NCBI GenBank assembly: GCA_951230915.1
Contig: OX579638.1
Coordinates: 24,818,696-24,882,695, forward strand
Origin: Antitrichia curtipendula
Lineage: Eukaryota > Streptophyta > Bryopsida > Hypnales > Leucodontaceae
Length of the DNA: 64,000 nucleotides
Direction: 5' to 3'
The position numbers and the translations under genes were made by a program. Under the pieces are notes generated by a model that made no database searches, was not told where the DNA came from, and saw only the letters and a program-made list of their open reading frames with translations. Positions 48,535-60,982 of this stretch are shown in pieces. Positions within the stretch are counted from its first letter, which is position 1, and each line of letters begins with the position of its first letter.

Positions 48535-49250
48535 AATTAATATATAATATAATTGATAATTTTATCTTGCATGATCAACATTCAATTCTTACGCAATTAT
48601 GATCAACCATACCATATTTGGGTTTAAAAAAAATAAAACTCCATTTTTGATAAATTATTTCATTTAAAATTCATAATTTAACATAATAATTGATTGAAAA
48701 TCATTGGTGATGAAATTTTTTAATTCAATTGGGTAAATATGTAGGAAACATTTATAGGCATTTTGAAAAAAATTTAGAATTCTCTCACAAAGGTTTCAAA
48801 AGTTGGCATGAAAATGTCCAAATTTTTAAAAATAGATATTTCTTTATTGTAATTAGATTTTTCTGCGTAACTTTCATGTTGTTATTAATTTTGTACATTT
48901 GACCATGAATGTATAGTTGCTTTGTGAAAATCTAATTGCATAGAATAAATATCTATTTTTTAAAATTTGGACATTGTCACCTCAACTTTTGAAACCTTTG
49001 TAAAGAAATTCTAAAACTTTTTGGAGATGCCTCTGAAGGAAAGATGTACACATAGATGTTCCCTATATATTTCTATAATCGAATTAAAAAAATTCATCAT
49101 CAATGTTTTTTAATGAATTATTGTGTAAAATTATTAAAATTTAACTAAATAATTCACACAAAATGGAGTTTTGATTTTCTGAAACCCAAATTTGGTGTGC
49201 GTGATTGGAATTGTATAAAAGCTGAATGATAATTATGCAATACAAAAAAT
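48535..49250. repeat. Large imperfect inverted repeat (fold-back)
   Basis: Two arms of about 320-340 bp mirror each other around about 48885. Paired blocks include AAACTCCATTTTTGAT with AAAATGGAGTTTTGATT, the block near 48600-48625 with that near 49190-49225, and AAAAATAGATATTTCTTTAT with ATAAATATCTATTTTTTAAA. The spacer is short. A transcript would form one long imperfect hairpin. This could be a fold-back transposon or an old inverted duplication. Confidence 0.7.
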
Positions 49251-49617
49251 GTTAATCATGTAATACATTTTATAATTTCTTTTGGAATAGCAGAACAAGG
49301 AGACAATTGATAATTGTTGAATATTGTACACAAGTGGAGGATCCCACCAAAAGTTAACTAAAGTAGAGAAGCCTGTTACCACCCTAAATTGCAATGTGGC
49401 TATCTTTGTGCCAATTTCAAGACGGGCAGATATTTTCCAGAAGTGTGTGCTTGTTTTATGAATCAAATCCAAGTGGAATTATAATTATTTGAACAAAATT
49501 GTAATTTTTGTAAATTTTATGAAGTGTTCAGCCATAAAATTATAAAAATGTTCATAGATTGGAGTCATAAACATCCTACTAACAATCCATAACTGCCCTT
49601 TTATGTACCTATTAACA

Positions 49618-50187
49618 TTAAACCCCAAGGGTATTTTCTGCCAAAAAACACTCAAAACTACCACTTTTGTTGTATTCACTTAAGGAAACCATTTTTTTGT
49701 TTTTTTGGGAATTTAACCATAGGATCTTGTACTTAACTTGTCTGAGATCATGTAGTAAAAATTTCATCAAATTTGAACGTACGGACTGGAAGATATTAGC
49801 ATTCAAAGTTGAACAAAAAGTTTTTTTTCAAGAAGATGCTTAAATTGCCCAAAAAACTAAGATTGTCCATAACTTTCTTGTCCCTAGTCCAAATAGAATG
49901 AATCAAAGCTTCACGTATAGGTAAGAACATAATCTTTTAGGAAAAAAACTCAAAAAAAAATTAATTTGACTTTTGGGGGGCTGTACGTCAATCTCTATTT
50001 CTTGCTCATTGTGCCATAACTTTTTCATCCATCATCCGATTGAAACAAAAATTATATATCCACAAAGCTATTGCAAAGCTACACAACCTCAAAAAATCTC
50101 AAAAAAACTCACTTCAAATTGAGACAATAGGAACCTACCCGGATCCATATTGTCCCCCGAGGGGACAAACAAGGTTTTAGGGGTTAA
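49618..50187 (+). mobile_element. TTAA-flanked MITE, family A, copy 4 (570 bp, internally deleted)
   Basis: TTAA lies at 49618-49621 and 50184-50187. The left end has AACACTCAAAACTACCACTT and the right end the CCCCCGAGGGGAC palindrome and GTTTTAGGGG. About 350 bp of the family interior is missing. Confidence 0.8.
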
Positions 50188-50925
50188 GTATCACCAATCA
50201 TGTATTGACACGTTACCCTAAACAACATTAATGCATTGATTTTGTCAAAGCATTAAGATAGATTTGGTTGATTTTCTTGACACATTTTGTGGAGGGTTGA
50301 ACGAACAGAATTGGGGCCAAATATAGGGTGAAGAATTGGGTTATAGATGGAATTGGGTTGTGGATAGAATTGGGTTGGTTATCTTATCAATGATGATCCA
50401 TGAAGCATACGTATTTCCTTTGAATGCTTGAATACACTCACTAGATTAGAAATGGCCTGCAATGAATCTATTGAAAATAGTTCCCTCATTCAAGATTTTA
50501 ACAAGTGTACAACGTCAAGGAGTTTTTTGAGTTTTATTGTCTATTTTTCTTTAATATCCAAATTGGATTGGTAATTCAAGTTCGGGGTTCAGTAATTTTA
50601 TCTTTTTTTTTTATCAAAATCAGAAATTTATAGATTTTTTAATAATTTTTTTGTCAATATTTTCAAATTGCAACCATTTTTTTCTCAAGTCCCTCAGCTA
50701 TCTTTGAACTAGCTACTAAGTTTCTATTTAAGCATAGTTCATAACATTGTATAACTCAGCAATGATCTTTCTCATGTTGGGAATTGTTCATTGTAGGGGG
50801 ATCCTTTTTAAAGATATAGAAAGGACTTTTGACTCATTTGTAAATAATGTTATAATATTTTATCTTCTTTCAATCAATAGCTAATATTTCAAATTAGCAA
50901 TTTCTCCATTTTCACAGTTAGTCAT
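50188..50925. other. AT-rich spacer
   Basis: I see no gene or assignable repeat. Confidence 0.5.
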
Positions 50926-51164
50926 ATTTGTTATATTGAGACTCTTTGCAGTCTCACTTTTATCCTCGACTCAAGGATAAACCGCTTTATCTCTTTACTA
51001 GTATTTTTTTATAAATAAATAACACCACGAGTTTTTAAAATTTTATTACAAAATCACTATATTAGCATTATTTATTTTTGGTTTCATTTACTATTTTTTA
51101 GAATGAAGTTTCCAATAACTAGCATTCTATGTCAAATTTTGCAAAAAGTCTCAATATAACAAAT
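50926..51164. mobile_element. MITE with 25-bp terminal inverted repeats
   Basis: ATTTGTTATATTGAGACT at 50926-50943 and its exact complement ending at 51164 form the ends. The match continues for about seven bases with one mismatch (CTTTGCA / TTTTGCA). Length is 239 bp. No target duplication is evident. Confidence 0.75.
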
Positions 51165-53663
51165 AAGGCCTTCAAACACCAGTTCCACCTTAGTGTTTGA
51201 ACTCAAGAATCAATCCAAAATTATTCAAACCCTTGTCTATAGTGTTGCAATAGTAACTTTTCTCCTAAGTTGACAAAAAATACATTTTATCCAAACTTGA
51301 CCGGTAGTTTGGCTATAGAGCTAGTGTAGCCATGGTATGAGAGCACCCAAAGCATCCTCAACATGAAATTTCTTACGTCTCCATCCACTCTTTTAAGCTA
51401 AAATTGCAATCTGACCAAATGAGGGGAACAAATAGGCACTTGCGCCCATGCCGGTTGTAATCCTATATTAACAAAGCAAAGGTATTATAAGAGTCATAGG
51501 AAAACCTATTAAGGATACTACAAAAATGTTACTTCCTCATGTTTTTGTGTAATCCCGTGTATGATGTACATTACAAGTGCCAACTTATATAACTTAGAGC
51601 ATGCTTTGCTTTAAGCAAAGTATTCTAATTTTTTATTAAGTATGGTGAAAACATCAATCATGATATATCAAATTGTAAGAAAAAATACATAGCCACATGG
51701 TACATACTTTGGATGTTACTTAGCACTCTAATCACTAAGTTTACTAATAAAAAATAAAAGAATAAATCAATACCTTAGGACAATATATAATATCAATAGA
51801 ATGCTATGCACATTCAAAAGTTCCCATGTAGATTGTTGTACCAAGGTTTTTATCACGCCAAACAAAATTTAATTAGATAAAATATTTTTACCTCAATAAA
51901 CTTAAAGAAAACAATATAGCAATATATTCTTTCTACAACCAATAAAATAAGACCTTTCTAAAACCATGATCATTATTTATACAAGGTACATACTTTGACG
52001 TATATATATAGGAGATTATTTGTCTTTTTTTTCTTAAAAAGACCAATATTTAAATGTAAAATGGGATCTTTCACGTGCTCTTAGAGAGGCTTCTCAAGGG
52101 TCAAAATGAGTGGCCAATAAAATACTGATTCAACACCTAATTCTAGGGTCTGAAAAAGCATTTGGAATGTCTTACCTGAAAGCACCCATGTATCGAAGTG
52201 AGTGAATTGGAATCTGAACTTGCTGTTGCACTAGAAAACTTGACCTGTTGTCGTTCCGGGACCTCACAACCCAAATCGCCCTTTTAAACCTACAGACGCC
52301 TAAAATCTTCATCTAAGTTTGTCATGGGATCCGCAATCGCCTTTAGAAGTCTTCACACGTAGTTGTCTTTTAATTGCAAGTCGCCCTAAGCTTTGGACCC
52401 AAGGTCGCCCGAAAAACGTAGTTGCCTATACTTTCTAAACTTGTTATTGTCCACCAAACCCGAACCCAAGGTTGCCTAGGGTTAACACGGCGTCTTGGAG
52501 TCTCGTTGAACGTCCAGCGGACGTGGGTGTTGACCCTGGGACGTCATTTCAACTACCGGATTTTTTAGTTTTCCTGTCTAATGGATGGATGGACCGGGCC
52601 ATCGGGTAGATGGGGGGACTGAAGGCCAAAATAAAAATTGTTTTTTAGGAAACATAGTAGTTTGAACAAAAGAAATATGACCCCCCAAAAAAAGTTGAGG
52701 TGTCCCAAAAAAACATTTTTCATATAATAATAATAGTAATAAGAACACATTCTTCAACTTGCACGTACTAAATGACAACAATGTCAATCATACATCCAAA
52801 AATTTATAATAATAAATCTACATGACTTGCCATAAAAGAATAGTCCTCGGTTAAAACTTACATTTTTTTAATTAATCCCTAAAAGATCAAGTTTGTTTTT
52901 GTATAAAATTGGTCCATCCACTCGTCGGTCCATTAGCCCGTCGGCCGGTTGTCATCTGACGGACAGTGAACACTGCGTCCACTGCATCGCCTACGGACGT
53001 TGTGTCTGAACGTCCAGACATCCGATTTTTGGACGTGATTTGCCTCGGGACGTTCAAATTTGTCAACCTTGAGGTCACCCCTAAACCTGCAATTGCCCTA
53101 AATTCTAAACCCACAATCAATCCTAAATCCGCAATTGCCCTAAACTCTAAGCCTACAATCATCCTAAACTCTAAACCCATAGTTGTCTTAAACTTCTTAA
53201 GCCATGGTCGCCTAAAGCTATAGTGCACGCGACCCCACACATAGTCGCCCACGATGACTTTCCATGTTAGACTGGTAATCCTATCACGTAGGAGAAATCC
53301 ATTTATCAGGGATAAATTTTTTTACTCCTTCATGACGCAATGTCACTTAAACTCGACACTTTGCAACACATGACATGCAATGTCAAACATCATGCACAAT
53401 GTCCAAACCCAAAAATATGTCCGATATGACCATCCTACTACTAAGAAAGAAAAAGATCTAAAACTATAGGTAAAAGTAATAGTAACAACTAACACTCACA
53501 GGTTGTAGCAACAATAGAAGTTCTAAGACTCTCTTTCAACTTAAGCAGTGTGGTATTAGAAGAGTCGTGGAAATCTTGATTTTTTCTTTTGATGTCGCAA
53601 GATGCCATGGCAGAGGTAGATTTGGGACAACAATTGATCCATTTGCCAAAAATAGCCACAATT
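51165..53663. other. AT-rich DNA with a GC-shifted, repeat-bearing patch
   Basis: 51165-52230 shows nothing assignable. From about 52240 to 53240 the composition is less AT-rich. Phrases such as GGGACGT and AACGTCCAG recur at both ends, and 53080-53200 holds about four degenerate units on AACCCACAATCATCCTAAAC. This may be one degraded element. No gene is supported. Confidence 0.4.
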
Positions 53664-54044
53664 TTAACCCCTAACACCCCGCTTGTCCCCTCGGGGGACA
53701 ATATGGGTCCGGGTAGGTTCCTATTGTCTCAATTTGAAGTGAGTTTTTTTGAGATTTTTTGAGGTTGTGTAGCTTTGCAATAGCTTTGTGGATATATAAT
53801 TTTTGTTTCAATTGAATGATGGATGAAAAAATTATGGCACAATGAGCAAGAAATAGAGATTGACATACAGCCCCCCAAAAGTCAAATTAATTTTTTTTTG
53901 AGTTTTTTTCCTAAAAGATTATGTTCTTACCTATACGTGAAGCTTTGATTCATTCTATTTGGACTAGGGACAAGAAAGTTATGGACAATCTTAGTTTTTT
54001 GGGCAATTTAAGCATCTTCTTGAAAAAAACTTTTTGTTCAACTT
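53664..54044 (-). mobile_element. Family A MITE, copy 5, inverted and truncated
   Basis: TTAA at 53664-53667 is followed by CCCCTAACACCCC and the GTCCCCTCGGGGGAC palindrome. The rest closely matches the right half of 49618-50187 in reverse. The match stops at about 54044, so the other terminus is lost. Confidence 0.75.
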
Positions 54045-54540
54045 TGGGGTAGATGCATGGTTGAGTGGCTCAATTTTGGCAAAAGTCCCTTGTCTTCAAA
54101 GTCCCTAAACATGAATTGAAGGACATAAATTAAGTGTACAACTCATAAACTGCCTTGTGTCAGCCATTGATTTCAGCTGTACAGGGGCGGTTGGATGGCC
54201 ACTTGAGGACTTTAATGTGACCATTGATTACTCACGCAAATAGACGGCTAGATCCCGTTGGAAGCAGTCAGACTGGGGTGGCCGTCGATGGCCAGGGAGA
54301 TGTGCGGTTGGATCGCTCGGGATTTACGAGACTGTCTTGGCTGTGGGGTCGGTACTCGGAGCTTCTTCCGATGCTCGTACTGCTTGCTCCCTCTGCATTG
54401 GCTGTTCTTCTTGCAATTTCGTGTGATTACGTGTGATTTCCTGTGATTTCGTGCGGTTTTTTGAGGACTTTGAGTTCATGCATGCAGGTTTGAAGTTGGG
54501 TGTGTCTCAATTGGCTTAGAGACATTACTGTTTGGTTCCA
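54045..54540 (+). promoter_or_regulatory. Upstream region of the zinc-finger gene
   Basis: From about 54160 the DNA becomes less AT-rich than the MITE DNA to its left. TGTGATTT/CGTGTGATTAC phrases repeat at 54418-54450. No start site can be fixed. Confidence 0.4.
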
Positions 54541-55752
54541 ATGTCGGAAGATAGTGGAAGTGAGGGTTTTGAGGATGAGGAGGTTGAGGTTGAGGAGCGC
54601 GGCATTAGAGTGAAAATTGAGAATGCTGTAAGTACTTGGGTGCCGCCTCTTTATGCTGAGGAGCCCACGCTTGTTTTCGATGGAAAATTGCCAGTCTCTA
54701 GGAAAACCTTTGAGTCGATTTATGACCTATCGAATAGAGGAAAGTCTCCAAAGAAACTGAACATAGGGAGAGACTGTACCGAGGCTAAGGTTGAGAGATG
54801 GTTCGGGCCTGTTAATGGCAAGAATGCATACCACTACAATCACAATGACGATGAGGACGTTTGTAAAGAGATTGAAAAGCTCTGGATGATTTGTCACCAG
54901 AAGACAGTGGTCCCAGGGATCCGCTGCATCAACAAGGCGGAGGCACGGCGTTTCACCTGTATGAAGAAAGATCCTCCAGTACTTGTGAATTGGGCGGTTT
55001 TTGCAGAGTGGTGCATACGGGATCGGATCCGGAGAGAAGAAAGAGTGGCAAGGAAACAATTTGGCGGATTAGGGTTTCACTCGGCACTCACCGCAACCAT
55101 GCCTGTCGACTCCGACGAGGAGAACCCCAAGACTGTGACGTGCAGCGTGGAGAAACCTAAGCGTGAGTACTCGGAGAGCCAAAAACGGCCTCTGGACATG
55201 CCTCCTCCAAGTGCAGCAAGTAGACCGGATACCGCTAGTTTGATTCCGGAGTGGTCAAATTTTCTGATGGCATTGGACGATGAAGTCACTGCCTTGTCCA
55301 CGATTTTGGAGGCCTTGAAGAAAAGGAAGGAGGAGTCAGCTTCAGAGCTACTGAGGGCGGTTGCACAACTAGAAGATCGCCAGCAACTTCTTCGAACAGC
55401 CTCTGCAAAGCTTCAGCAACTAGAAGCTGACGTGATGGTGATGAAGGCCAGCGTGCCTGAAAATACAGAGGCTGAGTGGGAGAGCTTGCCCGGCGCTGGT
55501 CCTTTGCTGAGGAAATTGGATGCTCAATCGAGTGTGCTTGATACATTTTTTGAGATGTTAGTTGAGGGTGAGGTGGAGCATGAAAAAGCGAGTGAAAAAG
55601 CAACGTCTGCCGTAAGTGCCGAAAATGCTGCGCTGGAGAATTTTGAGGTTCTACATCGGCAAAGGGAAGCCGTGAAGGACCAACTGCAAGTGTTGAAGAC
55701 TAGCCATCGTCTCCAGATTCCACTTCCACGACCACGGCAGTCTGGTACCCTT

Positions 55753-55760
55753 GATGGCAC
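55753..55760. repeat. Left copy of the 8-bp target duplication of hAT 2
   Basis: GATGGCAC here is repeated exactly at 60709-60716, on the two sides of the element. Confidence 0.9.
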
Positions 55761-58700
55761 TAGGGCTTTTATTTTCAGTTTAACAAGATCGCCTTAAAGG
55801 CAAAATGCTCTTCAGTTTTAAAGTAGGAGTGGCAACATTCTATCTACTGAGGGTTAATTTTAGTGGCGATATTGAAATTGTGAATGAAGTAATTTTTGGC
55901 GACAGATAATTTTGAGGCCTGTTGCCCATGGCGACGTGCTTCTATATGTCAGTGCAGTCAGGGCGACAATAAACAAACATTTGGTGCAAACATGGCGATT
56001 CACAATGCATTCATCATAGCATAGTGGGCAAAAACTTTGGGCGAAATTAAAATTACAACATATTAAGTGGCGAAACAGTGTAACAAAAAAGTGCATCACA
56101 ACAAAATGAATGACAAAATTGACATTTCCTCACTAAATCTTCACATATTACAGTATCATCTTCACATCTTCACGTATTACACGAGACCTGCACACACACA
56201 CACACTCCGATGCCTCAATGAGAATGTGCACAAACAATTAAAGACAAACTACAACAACTCCTGTCAAGAGCACATGACTTGCATAAAGTATGAATATTCC
56301 AATGACCCAGTCGGGATGTGCACAAATATGGAAGATCAAATAATTCAACAAAAGTGATTAAGCATACAATGTAAGTGAAAGTTCTCAATAATCAGAAACT
56401 TGCAGACGGCAAAGAAACTAGCATGCCGAAGTAAGACATGCACACATGACAGGTACAGGCAATCAACATTTAACCTAAGAAATACAAGAGCAAGGCAAGA
56501 TGTTTGAAAGTAGAACTAAAAGCCCAAAAACATAATGTGGACAAGTTTGCAGAAGAAAGCTTGTAGGATTCATGAACTCAGTGCAAAACCGCTGCAAGCA
56601 GCTGCGGCAATCCTGCAAGACGTCAGACCCTACAAGGTCAAGTTCCATTGCAAATTCAAACAACTGATGGAATGAACAGAAACAAGAGGGTCACCAAATG
56701 GAGCTCCTACACTGCCAAGATGAAGCTCCTACAAAACCCTGTAAGTGCAACCTCAAGAGCTAACCTGAATTCTCCAAGAACCATGCTAGGATTCAGTGGA
56801 CATTTAAAACGAGTAACTAGGCATGGGACAAGTAACGCCCCCTATTTCCTGCCTTCACCCACTCCTCAAACACTTGCTGGTAAGGAAAACTCTCCAAGGA
56901 AAAAAAATTCTGGGAGTACATCTCCACTGCCACCTCCAAATTGTCCATCAGGGACTAGGGTGGCTCTTAACTTCGATTTGAGGAAGGAAATGGACGAGAA
57001 AGTCCTCTCATCCTCCACAGAGCCTATGACATGCGTCACAGCTATCTCTGCAAGTTTGATAAACTCTGAGAAGTTTTTCGTCAGACTATTGTTCGCATCT
57101 AGGACCCTCCAGACCTTGGTGAGCGGATTGACGTCAAATGGAGGAAGCATTGCTGCTCGAGCGTTAGATTTCATGCACGTTTTAAATAACCCTCGCTGTG
57201 ACATGAGCAGGTCCTTGTTGATCAAGGGAGTGAGCAATAACTTGTCACTTCCTTCTCCAAGTATCTTCCCTTGTCCATAAGCATCCATTAGAATGCGAAG
57301 GTGGGCATCGAATTGGTCTTCAGCATTGCCGTCACACCAAAATTGTGGGTACATGATACCCAATGCACTCATGACATTTTGAGCAGGGAAACGGTTATCC
57401 AGTTCCTGTATCAGCTTTGTGGCAACCCCTGTCAAGAAACCACAAGGCAACTCAATTCACGAAGTCCTTCAACTAAAACAGTACAATTACTATTCGAGCA
57501 AGAGCCACCTGAAATTTCACAACAGCAAGGAACAAGCAAGAAATAGACACAAACTAAAGACAACAACTGAAAAATTAAACGCATGAGAACTCTACAAAAT
57601 TAAAGGAAAGCAAAGACAAAATAAAGCAAAGACGGGAGATAAGCTTACCAGTGCATTCTCGTTTGACTTGTGCCACTAAATCACCCCACACAGTCCGATC
57701 AACTGGTGCCAATTTGTGCTCCGCATTAATTTGTTCACCATGACATACAAAAGCTAGTACCGCAGATTCTGAAGAGCCATTCGTGAGCCATTTTAGATGA
57801 ATTTGCTCATGACTACAGTCCAGCAAATTCTGAAACGACCAGAACTCATCTGTGGAAAAAGAAGTTGCCGGATCCTCATACATGCTGTGGAGAGATGCTT
57901 GGCAAATCTTAACTGCTGCAATGAAATCACAAATGAATACGTCGCGCTTCTAAGCGAAATTAACAAGACTGTCAACAGCATCCATGAGAGGCAACAAGGC
58001 CACCATACCAAGCATGGTGTATGGATCGAGCAGAAGCAGGAGGCAGGCCTACACAAACAACAGCATACAATGTGATTCGAAATGCCAGTTACCAACGGTT
58101 AATTCATCAACATGGATCAAGCAAAATCGCCGCAGGTACTGCTGGACTTGTGCATTTTGCAATTCCTGTCAAGAAGCACTACATGATACATTCAAAATTG
58201 GTTTACCTTTGCCAAACATAGCAATGCAATCATAAAAATCACAAATTCAACAAAAGCACAAGCTAATCAAGCAAAAGATCTAAGAAACCATAAGTGACCA
58301 AAGCAAAGAACATAAGAAAAATGAGAAAAAACCCACCTCTGCCTTGTCATTCTGGTCCAAGTCTGCAGTCATAGAATAAATAAGAGTGTGATACTCTGAG
58401 AGTAGCCACCGGAGTGGCTCAAGCAAAGACACCCAACGAGTTTCCACTCGTTTCAACATTTTCAACCCTTTTGTTTCTGTCAATTCCGCCAGTGATTTAA
58501 ACTACATGAGGCGCTTTGGGCTCCTATTGAAATAGGCATGAGTGATCTGTAACACCTTGCTTATCGATCCAAAGATCCCTAAACTCTCCAGTGCCTTGAA
58601 TGCAAGGTTACATCTGTGAGCAACACAGTGAACACCATGGCAAAAAGGGGCGAATTGATCTCTAATCTGCACAGAAACACCTGTACACACACCAGAAAGG

Positions 58701-60708
58701 GTAGCGGCACCATCACAGCCAAAGCTGATCAGCTTTGCGGCCAACGTCTTTGTCTCCAAGGCACCCCCAGTCAATACAGACTCAACAATTAACTTAGTCA
58801 AATTATCAGCAGTAGGTGCACAATCCACTCGTTGCAATGCCACGAGCAAGGGAACCCTCACCCAATCGCACACAACATAGCAATGGGCGGACAAGTAGGA
58901 GGCATTATCAACGGCAGTTACCTCATCTACCGTCACTGCAAGGAAGTTTGCCTTGTTGACAAGTTTCTGAATCTCCTGCACAACAACCTTGTACATAAAA
59001 GACGCCATAACCCAGCCACTATTATCACACCAGTGAGCCATTGGTAAGTCTGGGACTGCCAACAACTTGTATAGACTCTGGTGTGATTCATACTCCTGCA
59101 TTGGACAACCGCTTTGTAGAACTTGAAATAAAGTAGCAAATTGTACCCTTTTTCTCCGAGCCTCCAATGTAGTACAGTAGTTCACCTACTCCAAGATGGA
59201 TGACGGGGCACGCGCAGCATAAAGTCGCATGTTCTTCCGATGCTTACATTGGGCAGCAACGTAGTGTTCACCTTTTTTCACACCATGTTGAGGTAGGTCT
59301 TTTTTGGCAGTGCGTTTGCCATTGTGCTTCCACAACATATCAGATTTTGGGGCCATGATGCAAGGTTTGCGATCGATTTCGCTACATACTTTACACTTCA
59401 CCATGTGAAGAACACCATCACTTGCAAGTATGCCCTCAGCCCAAGGGAGCTTGGCGGCCTACTCTGTCTGAAATTTTCGGTGCCTGTCATACCGTTGTTG
59501 GGCCTGCGTCTTTGAAGATTCAGCCTTGCCCTTTGCAGTTTTCCCCTTTTTTCTTGGTGGAGATTCAACCTCATCATCATCCTTGCTGACATCGGCTATC
59601 TCCTTCAACCCAGCATTGTTCTTTGATGAATCAGAGAGCACAATGATAGGGGACTTGGAGCTCACGATTTCAGTGTCTCCGAATCCGCTTGAAGACCGTG
59701 GTGTGATGTCAATAGACACAGTATTTGCAGACGATGGATAATCTCCCACACCGTCCGACTCCGCCCCGAGCACATCAGAGAAGCGACTGTCTAAGGCCAT
59801 TGCCAGCGGTTGTCCAGGTGCAGATCCACGCGAGCTTGCAAAGTACGTCTGGAGTGTGGCCTTCTTCAAAGCCTTCCGTCGCGCATCAGCCACCGAGAGG
59901 CGTTGGACCTGCTTGTTCCAACCCTCCGCCGCAAACTGCAAGTCGACGTTTTTCTTTGCTGTATTTGCAGCACGCACCGCCGCCCCTGCCACAAGTTCAT
60001 CATGAGATGAATCACTGGAATCCATGCTGAAGAATTCAAGAATGCCACAAAAGAAAGAAAATACGGAACAGCATGAGGATATAGAAATGCGAGGAACAGG
60101 GATCACAGAATACGCACCTTAAAGCAGCCGGCGCCTGCTCCATTGTCACTAGTACCACAACCTTGCAATTAACAACAATAACACAACAAAGTAGTGGCAA
60201 CAACATTGCAAGGTTGTCACAAATGCGCCGATCTGCCAAAATGTACAGCATAGAACTCAAGCCCTCAAACCAGTAGCTGGCAAATAGACCCAAGCTCAAA
60301 GCGCGGAGTGGTGAGACCAAAAAATTTAAGGCCGCAAGAACGTGGCGAAGTGGAAGAATCCTGGGGAGTAGAAGTGGCAACATCAGGAACATTATGAGCG
60401 TGAAGATGGTGAAGTGGCCTTCAATTGAAATGCAAAGTGGCGAAGTTGAGGGAAATTAGGGCGCCAAAACTAGGGCTCCCTGGCGACCGGGCTGCTTTTC
60501 CCGCCGCCCCTGCCGGGTATACCTGGGGACAAGACACTTATACACCCACCCACCCACCCAGCTGGTGCCCCTCTGGCTGCCCGGGTATCAGCCCGAGTGC
60601 TAGGGGGGCGAAAATCCAAAAAAAAATGGAATTATTTTGTACAGGCCATTCGCCAGGGCAAATATTTGAGTGCAAAATGGCACTCAAAAGCCAAATATTA
60701 AAGCCCTG
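55761..60708 (-). mobile_element. hAT transposon 2 (4948 bp)
   Basis: The left end is TAGGGCTTTTATTTT. The right end, complemented, is CAGGGCTTTAATATTTGG. Both fit hAT-type YAGGG ends, and the flanking GATGGCAC duplication is perfect. GTGGCGA motifs recur near both ends (for example 55865, 56067, 60344 and 60436), as expected for sub-terminal transposase-binding sites. The transposase gene is on the minus strand. The perfect duplication implies a younger insertion than hAT 1. Confidence 0.9.
56866..60025 (-). pseudogene. hAT-family transposase with introns and four in-frame TAG stops
   Basis: Minus-strand exons are about 60025-58337, 58165-58097, 58048-57649 and 57428-56866 (about 906 codons). 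The second donor is weak, so that border is approximate. A low-complexity N-terminus is followed by a PIP-like TLQTYF motif. Next come a BED zinc finger (CKVCSE then LWKH) and the catalytic regions VDEVTA and SFGCDGAATLSG. HCVAHRCNL and the dimerisation block SVEDERTFSSISFLKSKLR follow. TAG stops fall at 59461-59459, 59188-59186, 58504-58502 and 57952-57950. By alignment with the hAT 1 product, these positions correspond to Trp, Gln, Glu and Gln. No frameshift is seen. Unlike hAT 1, both visible catalytic Asp residues are kept. Confidence 0.85.
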
Positions 60709-60982
60709 GATGGCACTCTTGATGGGATTCAAGATTGTTGTGTTATCTCTCACCCTTGTGCTTTTTGTGGTAAATCATTTGAGCCTGAGTGGGATTGCAA
60801 GATAGCATCTTGTGGACACGGTTATCTTTCTTGGTGTGCCAATGCCCATTTCTCAAGTTCTACAAGATGTTGTTTCAAGGAATGTGACCAGGAAATGCAC
60901 CCTAGTTGGTTGGTTCAATCTGGTTATAAGCCAAGAAAGGCCAAACGACCAAAACTTGCTTCCACCGTCTCCAATGAAGAAG

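Noticed and set aside
60425..60805. Frame of 126 codons spanning the right end of hAT 2
   Set aside because: It crosses the transposon border and matches neither the transposase nor the zinc-finger frame.
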